DNA of 23,865 nt. Origin: a virus. Positions 17,559-23,368 of the stretch are shown here, in pieces; position 1 is the stretch's first letter, and each line of letters starts with the position of its first letter. The notes beneath the pieces are model-generated. The model ran no database searches. It had not been told where the DNA came from and saw nothing but the letters and a program-made list of their open reading frames with translations. Where the stretch lies: positions 1 through 23,865 of the IMG/VR virus record IMGVR_UViG_3300025892_000153. The stretch is one strand, 5' to 3'. The position numbers and the translations under genes were made by a program.

Positions 17559-18258
17559 GACGATAAATATATCCTCTTTCAAGATATCCAGAATAACAGT
17601 TATGAAAAATACCTTTCATAATTTTAACTACTTTAGTTATTATAGTTGTTTCCATACCTGTGATTTCTCTAATGTAGATATAAATAGCCTTTTTATTAAA
17701 TATTTCTAAATGTTCTCTTCTTTTAAATATTGTTAGTATGGCATCTGCTACTATTATATCTTCTGGTTTTTTAAAGGTTGTAAGTAATATACTATCCATA
17801 TGATCTATATATAGATCTAAGAATTCTGCTTTTTCGTTTCTTACTTCTTGTCGCTCAAATTCATTTAATATACCATCATCAGTATCAGCTTCCAATGGGT
17901 CTGCTTTACCTTTCTTTTTAGCATAATTCTTATTATTATATAATATAAGGTAATTTTTACCCACAATGCTAAAATACGAGAATGCTTTACCTTTACCTGC
18001 TTTAAAGTAATGAAGTTTCTCGAGTAGGAAGCAGATAACCTCGTGTTTTAAATCCTCGAGGTCATCTACTTCGGTGTAATAAAATTTAAATGTATGAATA
18101 AGATTCTCGGCTAACTTATAAAACGAATGGTGAATTCGTGAATTATAAATCCGATTTCTCTCTGCTTGATCTTCGCTCGCTAAATATTCTATTATTGCGT
18201 GCTCTGTATCTTCTGTAAAATATTGTCTTTTACTTTTGCGTCCTCTTTTTTTAGTCAT
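17551..18258 (-). CDS. 55: Late-transcription sigma factor (T4 gp55-like)
   Basis: 235 residues, somewhat longer than T4 gp55 (185). The N-terminus is strongly basic (KKRGRKSKR). Residues about 38-115 have the sigma-70 region 2 layout: a first helix (RIHHSFYKLAENLIHTF), the acidic DDLEDLKHEV with FLLEKLHYFKAGKGKAFSYFS, and NYLILYNNKNYAKKKGK. No region 4 is visible, as in T4 gp55, which with the clamp and coactivator directs host RNA polymerase to late promoters lacking a -35 box. Central residues 120-150 are acidic and family-variable. The C-terminus (190-235) differs from T4 and would be the region to examine for clamp contact. The gene precedes the baseplate genes it presumably controls. 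Its 3' end overlaps the next start by eight bases and contains an exact copy of the TATATTTAT element. Confidence 0.85.
   Translation of the reverse strand: MTKKRGRKSKRQYFTEDTEHAIIEYLASEDQAERNRIYNSRIHHSFYKLAENLIHTFKFYYTEVDDLEDLKHEVICFLLEKLHYFKAGKGKAFSYFSIVGKNYLILYNNKNYAKKKGKADPLEADTDDGILNEFERQEVRNEKAEFLDLYIDHMDSILLTTFKKPEDIIVADAILTIFKRREHLEIFNKKAIYIYIREITGMETTIITKVVKIMKGIFHNCYSGYLERGYIYRHE
17563..17571 (-). promoter_or_regulatory. Candidate promoter element TATATTTAT at the end of gp55
   Basis: Exact coding-strand TATATTTAT encoding part of the gp55 C-terminus (GYIYRHE), only four bases before the ATG at 17558. A start this close would give an almost leaderless transcript, so it may be chance; it is listed because three other exact copies stand directly before genes. 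Confidence 0.25.
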
Positions 18259-18263
18259 TTAGG

Positions 18264-18512
18264 TTAGCGGAGGCGAAATTCGTTTAGTGCCTCCTGTATC
18301 TTCTTAACTTCGGTAAAAAACCAACCAATTTCATCATCAGTAATAAAGAAACCTTTATCGTCTATTTTACTTAATCTCTTATCACAAGAATCTATAGCTT
18401 CACTTTGTTTAACAATAAAATCTTCTAACTCTTCGTTTTTCTTAATTAAATTACGAATAGCAAATCCAGCTACAATTAGTAGGGCTAATAATATTCCAAT
18501 TAGTATTTCCAT
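18264..18512 (-). CDS. Membrane-anchored coiled-coil small protein
   Basis: 82 residues. Residues 2-18 (EILIGILLALLIVAGFA) form one hydrophobic helix followed by a basic stop (RNLIKK). The remainder is charged and helical with heptad-like Leu/Ile spacing (ELEDFIVKQSEAIDS, then EVKKIQEALNEFRLR). One N-terminal anchor plus a coiled-coil body resembles many small phage proteins, including i-spanin-like and lysis-control proteins, but no family is recognised and no outer partner gene is seen, so function is open. It shares one base with the HD-like gene upstream and lies five bases before the gp55 gene. Confidence 0.6.
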   Translation of the reverse strand: MEILIGILLALLIVAGFAIRNLIKKNEELEDFIVKQSEAIDSCDKRLSKIDDKGFFITDDEIGWFFTEVKKIQEALNEFRLR

Positions 18513-19294
18513 TAGTCAGTAAAGAATGAATCAATAATTGATTTAGTTTTTTCGTTGAAATTAGGATTATTTTCTACGTTTATCGCTTTAGCCTTCCTTA
18601 AATTTTTATCAGCTTTGGAGGCATTTGCGGGTTTAGACGGTTGTTGTATAACCGAACCTCCGGAATTCCAAATTTGGTATTCAATTTCTTGGGCTGTTTG
18701 GATAGCTTGGTGGAGGAGTAAAGGTAGGTGGGTTCTAAGTTTAGTTTCTTTTTGACCACTATAGAAATAAAATTTATTACTTTCATCAAATAAACCTTCT
18801 TGATTGCGGATGGCTAAATACTCATTATGTGAAATTTTAATACTAGCATCCTGTAGTAAATACATGGTGCGATCATAAATTTTCATAGCTGGTACATTTT
18901 CGTTAAATTTATATACCATACCTAAATTCTTAACGTGCCAATCAGAATCATTTTTAGTAAAATACTCACTATCCCAATCTCCTAATTTACCTAACTGACC
19001 AAATAGAGATACAAAATTAAGTTCTTCTACTGTATATGATTCATTAGCTTCATGGAATGAATATAATTTATGTAATTGGTTAGCTATTTTATTTACACGT
19101 AAAATATGATCTAAATAACCCCCTGGAAAAGCATTATTAAACCAATCTTTAGTGGATGCAGGAGCAAACATCATTCGCTCTTTTAAGCAATCCGTAAGTG
19201 TTTTTAACTTTTCTAGGCGTTCACCTTCAAAATTTGTTTCTAAAACACCGTTAAAGGTTTCAAAATTAACCTTAATTTGTTCTGCTCCTATCAT
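18512..19294 (-). CDS. Degenerate HD-domain protein
   Basis: 260 residues. Residues 58-75 (GGYLDHILRVNKIANQL) look like the first helix of an HD phosphohydrolase, with H63 in the place of the first metal-binding His. The motif that should read HD-x-G-K appears as FGQLGKLGD (98-106), so the His-Asp pair is replaced by G99-Q100 while G102 and K103 remain. A later helix LLLHQAIQTAQE (about 192-203) would hold the final Asp in active enzymes but has none in the usual place. The domain therefore looks catalytically dead, perhaps a binding or regulatory protein. The C-terminal 50 residues are Lys- and Asn-rich and probably disordered. Its gene overlaps both neighbours (four bases upstream, one downstream) in the run to gp55. 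A relation to active phage HD proteins is inferred from motif layout only. Confidence 0.6.
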   Translation of the reverse strand: MIGAEQIKVNFETFNGVLETNFEGERLEKLKTLTDCLKERMMFAPASTKDWFNNAFPGGYLDHILRVNKIANQLHKLYSFHEANESYTVEELNFVSLFGQLGKLGDWDSEYFTKNDSDWHVKNLGMVYKFNENVPAMKIYDRTMYLLQDASIKISHNEYLAIRNQEGLFDESNKFYFYSGQKETKLRTHLPLLLHQAIQTAQEIEYQIWNSGGSVIQQPSKPANASKADKNLRKAKAINVENNPNFNEKTKSIIDSFFTD

Positions 19295-19494
19295 TCTAAA
19301 AATCCTACTCGTGATTGATCTTTTTCAGGCGTTATGCTGATAATATTTTGGAGTTCTCCATACAACTCTTTTAAATCATTTTCCATATAATGGGTTGCTT
19401 TAGTATTTTCACCTCGTTTAACCATACTATGTACACGAGATAAGCCTTGATCTAAACGATCTAAGGCTATTTGTAATTGTCTTTTATAAGCCAT
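19291..19494 (-). CDS. Unassigned small helical protein
   Basis: 67 residues. Basic N-terminal helix (YKRQLQIALDRLDQGLSRV, residues 3-21), a short loop with KRGENTKA (27-34), then an acidic helix (NDLKELYGELQNIISI) and a polar tail. Two antiparallel helices are the likely fold. No family is assigned and no catalytic residues stand out. The last four bases overlap the start of the HD-like gene (ATGA), indicating coupled translation and suggesting that the two proteins work together. The start is an ATG after A-rich sequence without Shine-Dalgarno. Confidence 0.6.
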   Translation of the reverse strand: MAYKRQLQIALDRLDQGLSRVHSMVKRGENTKATHYMENDLKELYGELQNIISITPEKDQSRVGFLE

Positions 19495-19509
19495 ATTATT
19501 TATTTTTTA

Positions 19510-19518
19510 TTGAATATA
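19510..19518 (-). promoter_or_regulatory. Weak promoter-like element TATATTCAA
   Basis: Coding-strand TATATTCAA differs at two positions from the recurrent TATATTTAT motif but has the same spacing, 15 bases before the ATG at 19494, in a 33-bp gap. Its position is more persuasive than its sequence. Confidence 0.25.
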
Positions 19519-19527
19519 CGAACGTTT

Positions 19528-19806
19528 TTACCGCTTTCCAAATTTTTTATAATAAGAATTACATACTCTTAACCTTTCTTTAAAGTGAGTTTTACTTTGT
19601 GCTTCAGGGTTATGAGCTAAAAATTCACTACTTAAAATATTGAGTGAATTAAGAAATTCTAATGTTTCACCAACATAATGCAATTCCAACCTATTTTCTA
19701 GGGGGATTATATTTTTTAAGTGAATTAATTTTTGCCTAATAGAATTACGCCACGCATCGAATTGTGCGTCTATATCTATGGTATCGAAGAAACTATTTAA
19801 TGACAT
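19528..19806 (-). CDS. Unassigned small helical protein, first gene of the gp55 cluster
   Basis: 92 residues, not recognised. The composition is all-helical: an acidic amphipathic N-terminus (residues 1-20), a Leu-rich centre (LENRLELHYVGETLEFLNSL, about 36-55), and a basic C-terminus with one Cys (RLRVCNSYYKKFGKR). There is no membrane segment or catalytic motif. It is the first open frame after the 84-bp regulatory-looking intergenic region, so it may be the best-expressed gene of the set that ends in the sigma factor. The start is ATG at 19806, immediately after the repeated ATGCGAA element. A 33-bp gap separates it from the next small gene. Confidence 0.6.
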   Translation of the reverse strand: MSLNSFFDTIDIDAQFDAWRNSIRQKLIHLKNIIPLENRLELHYVGETLEFLNSLNILSSEFLAHNPEAQSKTHFKERLRVCNSYYKKFGKR

Positions 19807-19834
19807 GATGCGAATTATGCGAACCGGTGCGCAT
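19793..19834 (-). CDS. Possible 13-residue leader peptide with canonical Shine-Dalgarno
   Basis: ATG at 19834-19832 opens MRTGSHNSHHVIK and stops (TAG) inside the next gene. It is preceded by GGAGG at 19844-19840 with a five-base spacer, the only textbook Shine-Dalgarno noticed in the window. The peptide frame is +1 to the 92-residue gene, whose ATG (19806-19804) lies inside it. A leader peptide controlling the downstream gene by coupling is possible, but the frame may be chance. Confidence 0.25.
   Translation of the reverse strand: MRTGSHNSHHVIK
19817..19834. promoter_or_regulatory. 18-bp near-palindrome, operator-like
   Basis: ATGCGAACCGGTGCGCAT reads the same on both strands at 16 of 18 positions, centred on ACCGGT. 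A third ATGCGAA copy lies at 19808-19814, next to the start codon of the 92-residue protein. Symmetric GC-rich half-sites in AT-rich DNA suggest a dimeric DNA-binding protein site. It lies 10 bases upstream of that start. Confidence 0.45.
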
Positions 19835-19841
19835 TTCCCCC

Positions 19842-19864
19842 TCCTCCCCTACAGTAAGGGAAGA
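19842..19864 (-). promoter_or_regulatory. Strong hairpin in the leader of the gp55-containing gene cluster
   Basis: On the coding strand, the arms TCTTCCCTTA and TAGGGGAGGA pair over 10 bp (two G-U wobbles in RNA) around a three-base CTG loop. The 3' arm contains GGGGAGGA, a Shine-Dalgarno-like sequence that would be buried in the fold. No U-tract follows (GGGGGAAATG does), so an intrinsic terminator is unlikely; a translational or RNA-stability element, or a DNA inverted repeat, fits better. Confidence 0.5.
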
Positions 19865-19890
19865 TACGGCAAAAGGGATGAAAAGCCAAA

Positions 19891-21093
19891 TTATTTTTTG
19901 AGTCTATAACGAGGAACATCATCTGAAGGACCTGTTATGGCTATTGATTTACCTATCTCACCAGTAATTTCATCACCTTTTTGGTAGTCAATTTTACCAT
20001 TTTTATCTATATAAAGAATTCCATCAAACCCATATGCATCCATATATTCTTTAATTAGTTCTTTTGATAAATCAAGTCTAAACTGTCTATAATTCATTTC
20101 ATTTTCAGAAAAATATGAATCTAGGTTAAAAAATTCTCCTTTTGGATACCACTTAGATTGGTTATATATCTTAGATAAGACAGACATTACACCAGATTCA
20201 AATTTCTTTTTATCAAAATTATCTTGATCCGAATATAAATCATATATAAGAGCTAATTTAGTAGGCCAGTTTTTAGATATATCTAAATATTTTAAAGCAT
20301 CTTCTTCATCTTTTTTATCCATTCCTAAATTAACAACAAATTGTTCGAACTTTCCTTTCTTTTTAGTCTCACTCCATTTACCCCTATTATATCCCTTAGC
20401 TATAACTGCACCTCCAGCACCTGTAGAACCCTTTAGTTCTACATTATCTTCAGAACCAATAGTTAAATCACCACCAGTTTCTCTCTTTTTAGCATTCTTA
20501 AATAAAATAGAAAATAAAATTTCTCCGGGTCCAATATTTACATTTTTTTCATCTGATGTACTACCCATACTTCTATATAAAGCAGAAAGTTTATCTTTAG
20601 AAAGGCCTTTGGGCATATCATCAGCAAAATGGTCATTTTTAATATTTAAGTTAATAGGATTATCTATATAATTTGCAAAAGCATTTTCAAGATCTAATTT
20701 TTTTAATTCGGCCCTAAATTTACTTATATGTTTAGGTAATAAATTAGATTCTTTTGATTTTATGTTTAAATATTTTTTAATCTTTAAATTAATACGGGAA
20801 TTTTTTAAATATTCAAAAGCGTCTGATATTTCTTCATCATTAAGATTTGCTTCTTCAGCATATCGAGTTAAATCTTTTGCTGTAATTTTTTCTATAGGTT
20901 TACCTACTCCTTTTACAAGTAACTTTTCCATTTCATCATCAGAAAAAAGACTTAATTGCTGTTCAGGTAATTTTATACCTTCTTCTTTAAGAATGGTTTT
21001 CAAAACACGAAGATCAGAGGGGCTATCCATATCTGGATAGCCCTTCTCACATCGGTAGGCCCATTCATTAACTAAATTGTCAATGTTGACCAT
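19891..21093 (-). CDS. Putative PD-(D/E)XK-type nuclease-like phage protein
   Basis: 400 residues. The N-terminus carries LVNEWAYRCEKGYPDM (residues 7-22), a helical motif that recurs at the start of various phage proteins. A long helical Lys-rich linker follows. Residues 188-222 hold GPGEILFSILF then GGDLTIGS and NVELKGS. The helix Glu (E191), D209, E219 and K221 match the E...D...E-x-K layout of restriction-endonuclease-fold nucleases. The C-terminus (349-400) is a compact beta-rich segment (GFDGILYIDKNGK). If the pattern is real, the protein would be a metal-dependent DNase with roles such as packaging, recombination or host DNA degradation; a structural role is also possible. It ends just before the unusual 84-bp intergenic region and probably closes its transcription unit. 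Confidence 0.5.
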   Translation of the reverse strand: MVNIDNLVNEWAYRCEKGYPDMDSPSDLRVLKTILKEEGIKLPEQQLSLFSDDEMEKLLVKGVGKPIEKITAKDLTRYAEEANLNDEEISDAFEYLKNSRINLKIKKYLNIKSKESNLLPKHISKFRAELKKLDLENAFANYIDNPINLNIKNDHFADDMPKGLSKDKLSALYRSMGSTSDEKNVNIGPGEILFSILFKNAKKRETGGDLTIGSEDNVELKGSTGAGGAVIAKGYNRGKWSETKKKGKFEQFVVNLGMDKKDEEDALKYLDISKNWPTKLALIYDLYSDQDNFDKKKFESGVMSVLSKIYNQSKWYPKGEFFNLDSYFSENEMNYRQFRLDLSKELIKEYMDAYGFDGILYIDKNGKIDYQKGDEITGEIGKSIAITGPSDDVPRYRLKK

Positions 21094-21098
21094 AGGAA

Positions 21099-21539
21099 TT
21101 ATTTTTGTATGTTTGCAAGCTTTTGGAAGCGATCAGTGACAGTGTTAGGAACTTCTTTCTTAACTGATTCATTTAAACCCTGATTTACATCAGTAGCATC
21201 AGCTTTTACTTTTTGAACTTGATCTGCCTTATAATTAGGATATCCTACAGCTTCATCAACTCCTTCCTCATCATCCTCACCATCAGCAATTTCTTCTTCT
21301 TCAGTTTCTTCATCCTCTAAATCCATAACTTCTCCTTCCTCTTCCTCTTCTGGTTCAACCAAAGGTTTAAGCATGTTAAAAATCTGTCTTAAAGTATCTA
21401 AAGCTTCATCCCCATCTTCTACAGCGGGTTCATCAGTTGTTACTTCAATATCGTCACCAGCATCAACGTCATCGTCTTCTGCCTCAAGGAAAGCATTAAG
21501 CTCTTCTTTGATAAGTTTGTTTAATTCTTCAATAGTCAT
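21099..21539 (-). CDS. Extremely acidic small protein (scaffold-like composition)
   Basis: 146 residues. An N-terminal helix (LNKLIKEELNAFLEAE, residues 5-20) is followed by about 80 residues dominated by Asp and Glu (roughly 20-100), including runs such as EEEEEGEVMDLEDEE, then a more basic, hydrophilic C-terminus with DRFQKLANIQK. The low-complexity acidic core should be disordered. Such composition is seen in phage prohead-core or scaffold proteins (T4 gp67 is small and acidic) and in DNA-mimic inhibitors; the sequence does not decide between them, and no homology to gp67 is claimed. Five bases separate its stop from the start of the 400-residue protein gene. Confidence 0.6.
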   Translation of the reverse strand: MTIEELNKLIKEELNAFLEAEDDDVDAGDDIEVTTDEPAVEDGDEALDTLRQIFNMLKPLVEPEEEEEGEVMDLEDEETEEEEIADGEDDEEGVDEAVGYPNYKADQVQKVKADATDVNQGLNESVKKEVPNTVTDRFQKLANIQK

Positions 21540-21540
21540 T

Positions 21541-21969
21541 TTATTTTGTTTTGAAAAGTTCGTTAATTTTATTTCTAACTTCAGCTCTAATTGATTCTTT
21601 GAGCTTAATTTCTTTCATTTTATCCTCAGTAAATTTTTCAGTTACTTCTTTCATTGAGTGACCTTCTAATTCTTTTAGGAATGTTTTGAAAGATGGCTTA
21701 CTATCCATATTGCGGGTAACTGTTTCGTAGTGTTCCATGTATGAGTAGTAAGCAGGAACGTCTTTTAAGTTTTTAAAAACAGTTTCGGTAGCTTTTTCTC
21801 TTTGATCTTCATCTGATTCTCTAAGAGTAGTACCTAACTTTTCTAACTCAGTGTACATTCCTTTTTTAAACTCGTATGGGTTTACTGATTCAAAGTCTAA
21901 ATCAACCCCAACTTTACCTTTAACTTTGTTAGGTTTTCTGTTATATCCGTAAAATTTGTCGTTAGCCAT
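21541..21969 (-). CDS. Unassigned charged helical phage protein
   Basis: 142 residues; no family recognised with certainty. The N-terminus is basic (residues 1-20, RKPNKVKGKVG). The rest is strongly helical and charged, with Lys/Glu-rich segments at 95-142 and a C-terminal amphipathic helix IRAEVRNKINELFKTK. The spacing of Glu, Lys and Leu suggests helical bundles or coiled coil; there is no membrane segment or catalytic motif. It is followed directly by the very acidic protein gene (stop at 21541, next start at 21539), and the two may act together. Both look like small conserved phage proteins of the head-scaffold or morphogenesis type, but this is a guess from composition and position. It is the first gene behind the exact promoter-like nonamer at 21984. 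Confidence 0.6.
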   Translation of the reverse strand: MANDKFYGYNRKPNKVKGKVGVDLDFESVNPYEFKKGMYTELEKLGTTLRESDEDQREKATETVFKNLKDVPAYYSYMEHYETVTRNMDSKPSFKTFLKELEGHSMKEVTEKFTEDKMKEIKLKESIRAEVRNKINELFKTK

Positions 21970-21983
21970 ATGTTGGTTTTGTT

Positions 21984-21992
21984 ATAAATATA
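21984..21992 (-). promoter_or_regulatory. Candidate late-promoter element TATATTTAT
   Basis: Exact coding-strand TATATTTAT in the 29-bp gap between the GH16-like gene and the next gene, 14 bases upstream of the ATG at 21969. No -35/-33-like element is visible upstream, as expected if a gp55-type sigma factor lacking region 4 reads it. It also resembles the Bacteroidota -7 box TAnnTTTG, except for the final G. Confidence 0.5.
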
Positions 21993-21998
21993 GTAAGA

Positions 21999-22727
21999 TT
22001 ACAAAGACTCGTATTTAAAATATTTAATAGTAAAATCACTATAATTTTCATCCTCAACATTAGCCCCACTAGAAATACTATTATTAATAATAACATTCAT
22101 TTTATGGTCTTTAAAATATGGAAGCAAACTCTTATCTAAACTCCTTACAGCTTTTCCATCATAAAATATAGTAATTTCATTAGGGGTAAATTTTAAACCG
22201 TATTTAATAAAAACATTAGCGGGATTTTTAAATCCAGTATAATGGGTTTTAGCTTTAGTATTAGTATTTTTACCTAATTTAATATCTTTATAGTGGAAAT
22301 TAGATTGTACATTCCAAAAACCTAAAGGATTAAATCGATTAAATTTTAAATATCCTTGTCTATTATTAGTATACCCTTCAAATATATCAATTTCGGGTGG
22401 CCAACTATTAGAACTCCACATCCAAAACGCAGGCCATAAATTAGGACCCGTGGGGAGTTTAGCTTCTATTTCAAAATAACCATACCCAAACATTTGTTTA
22501 GAAGAAACCAACCCTACAGAAATAGGGGATTCAACAATAGTTTGAGACCCATTTTGGGTCATTTTAAATTTTTTAGGGTCTCTTTTAGTTAATAAATGAA
22601 GATAATTATACTCATCTACATTTACACATTTAGCATTATACCAACAGTAAAGTTTTTCTGCATGTATTTGTCCCCATCTTTCTTGGGTCGACCATCTATA
22701 CCCAGACCACTTAAACTCTCTAACCAT
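21999..22727 (-). CDS. GH16-like beta-glucanase / concanavalin-fold glycoside hydrolase
   Basis: 242 residues. The glycoside hydrolase family 16 signature is explicit: PEIDIFEG at residues 111-118 gives the E-x-D-x-x-E catalytic pattern, with E112 as nucleophile, D114 assisting and E117 as acid/base. Other typical family segments are GYGYFEIEAKLP (81-92), the aromatic run LWPAFWMWS (97-105), and a C-terminal strand series with FYDGKAVR (188-195). Family members hydrolyse beta-1,3 or beta-1,3/1,4-glucans such as laminarin, or carrageenan and agar; the substrate cannot be read from the sequence. There is no signal peptide, so the enzyme is either carried on the virion as a depolymerase or released at lysis. 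Catalytic residues are intact, so activity is plausible. It lies between SNase and two small unassigned genes. Confidence 0.88.
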   Translation of the reverse strand: MVREFKWSGYRWSTQERWGQIHAEKLYCWYNAKCVNVDEYNYLHLLTKRDPKKFKMTQNGSQTIVESPISVGLVSSKQMFGYGYFEIEAKLPTGPNLWPAFWMWSSNSWPPEIDIFEGYTNNRQGYLKFNRFNPLGFWNVQSNFHYKDIKLGKNTNTKAKTHYTGFKNPANVFIKYGLKFTPNEITIFYDGKAVRSLDKSLLPYFKDHKMNVIINNSISSGANVEDENYSDFTIKYFKYESL

Positions 22728-22747
22728 AACATTTTGTAATTATATCT

Positions 22748-22756
22748 ATACATATA
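22748..22756 (-). promoter_or_regulatory. Candidate promoter element, variant TATATGTAT
   Basis: Coding-strand TATATGTAT, one mismatch from the recurrent TATATTTAT motif. It lies in the 30-bp gap between the nuclease and GH16-like genes, 20 bases before the ATG at 22727. No partner box is evident upstream. Weaker than the exact copies. Confidence 0.35.
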
Positions 22757-22757
22757 T

Positions 22758-23138
22758 TTACCTTTTCCCACCCCAATACTCAACTCCATGCCCTTCTTCT
22801 ATTAATTGTTTATTAACATTAACTTTAGTAATACCAGTTTCTGTGGATACCGGGGATAAAGTTTCTACGATTACTGTGGCTAACGCCCTTCCATACTTCC
22901 CAACTCCTGATACTTGTAAAACGCAGGTGTTGTCATTATATTCTAAGATTTCAACTAAACGAGCTTTAGCTGCTAATCCGCGTTCTTTCTCTTCTAGGTC
23001 TCTGGTGCGTGATTCAGGGGCATTAATACCCTCCATTCGCACCCTTATTTTTTTCCATACACTAAATCCTAAATCAATAGTGCAATCAAGAGTATCCCCA
23101 TCAACTACTCTATTAACAATAGCTTTATATTCGTACAT
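22758..23138 (-). CDS. Staphylococcal-nuclease-like (SNase) protein
   Basis: 126 residues, the size of a bare SNase (OB-fold) domain with no signal peptide. Family motifs are clear: VDGDT at residues 12-16 (D15 matching calcium-ligand Asp21 of staphylococcal nuclease), R34 and E42 in RMEGINAPE (matching Arg35 and catalytic Glu43, same eight-residue spacing), and R84 in KYGRALA (matching Arg87). The ligand equivalent to Asp40 is Asn39. The expected activity is calcium-dependent, non-specific cleavage of DNA or RNA. Without a signal peptide the enzyme should act in the cytoplasm, perhaps in host DNA degradation or nucleotide scavenging, or be packaged; the role is inferred. It overlaps the upstream membrane-protein gene by one base and lies 30 bp before the GH16-like gene. 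Confidence 0.88.
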   Translation of the reverse strand: MYEYKAIVNRVVDGDTLDCTIDLGFSVWKKIRVRMEGINAPESRTRDLEEKERGLAAKARLVEILEYNDNTCVLQVSGVGKYGRALATVIVETLSPVSTETGITKVNVNKQLIEEGHGVEYWGGKR

Positions 23139-23356
23139 TACTTAGCAAATTTTTCTAAGCCAGCTATACCAAAGCTACCTAATGTTACAAATACAAATGA
23201 ATTGTAAATAGTTTCATTGATAACTAGGTCTTCTCCAAAATAACCAGTTGCTAAATCAGTTAATGCAAATACTACCATAATAGCAAAGGATGCAAATCCT
23301 ACTACTGATTTTTCGTTAATGTCGTTTTCGTCTTTAAAAATTTCTTTAAATGCCAT
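23138..23356 (-). CDS. Small two-helix membrane protein (holin-like candidate)
   Basis: 72 residues. A charged N-terminus (residues 1-16, rich in Asp, Glu and Lys) precedes two hydrophobic segments, about residues 18-40 and 49-66, with a short polar loop (GEDLVINET) between them and a basic end (EKFAK). Size and topology suit a small phage holin or another inner-membrane accessory protein. No holin family motif is recognised, so lysis function is only a possibility. The start is ATG after an A/T-rich stretch without Shine-Dalgarno. Its stop overlaps the start of the nuclease gene by one base (TAATG), so the two are probably translationally coupled. No endolysin gene sits beside it; the only peptidoglycan amidase seen is part of the spike protein 6 kb away. 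Confidence 0.6.
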   Translation of the reverse strand: MAFKEIFKDENDINEKSVVGFASFAIMVVFALTDLATGYFGEDLVINETIYNSFVFVTLGSFGIAGLEKFAK

Positions 23357-23368
23357 AATTGTGTTGTT

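Noticed and set aside
17208-17582. TTG start giving an eight-residue longer N-terminus for the gene after gp55
   Set aside because: The ATG at 17558 reduces overlap with gp55 to eight bases and begins the conserved-looking NPLD segment.
18598-18789. Second minus-strand frame inside the HD-like gene
   Set aside because: It lies entirely within the 260-residue gene that has domain features and coupled ends; no separate start signal or motif supports it.
19842-19864. Intrinsic terminator
   Set aside because: The stem is strong enough, but the following bases are G and A, not a T-run, on the coding strand.
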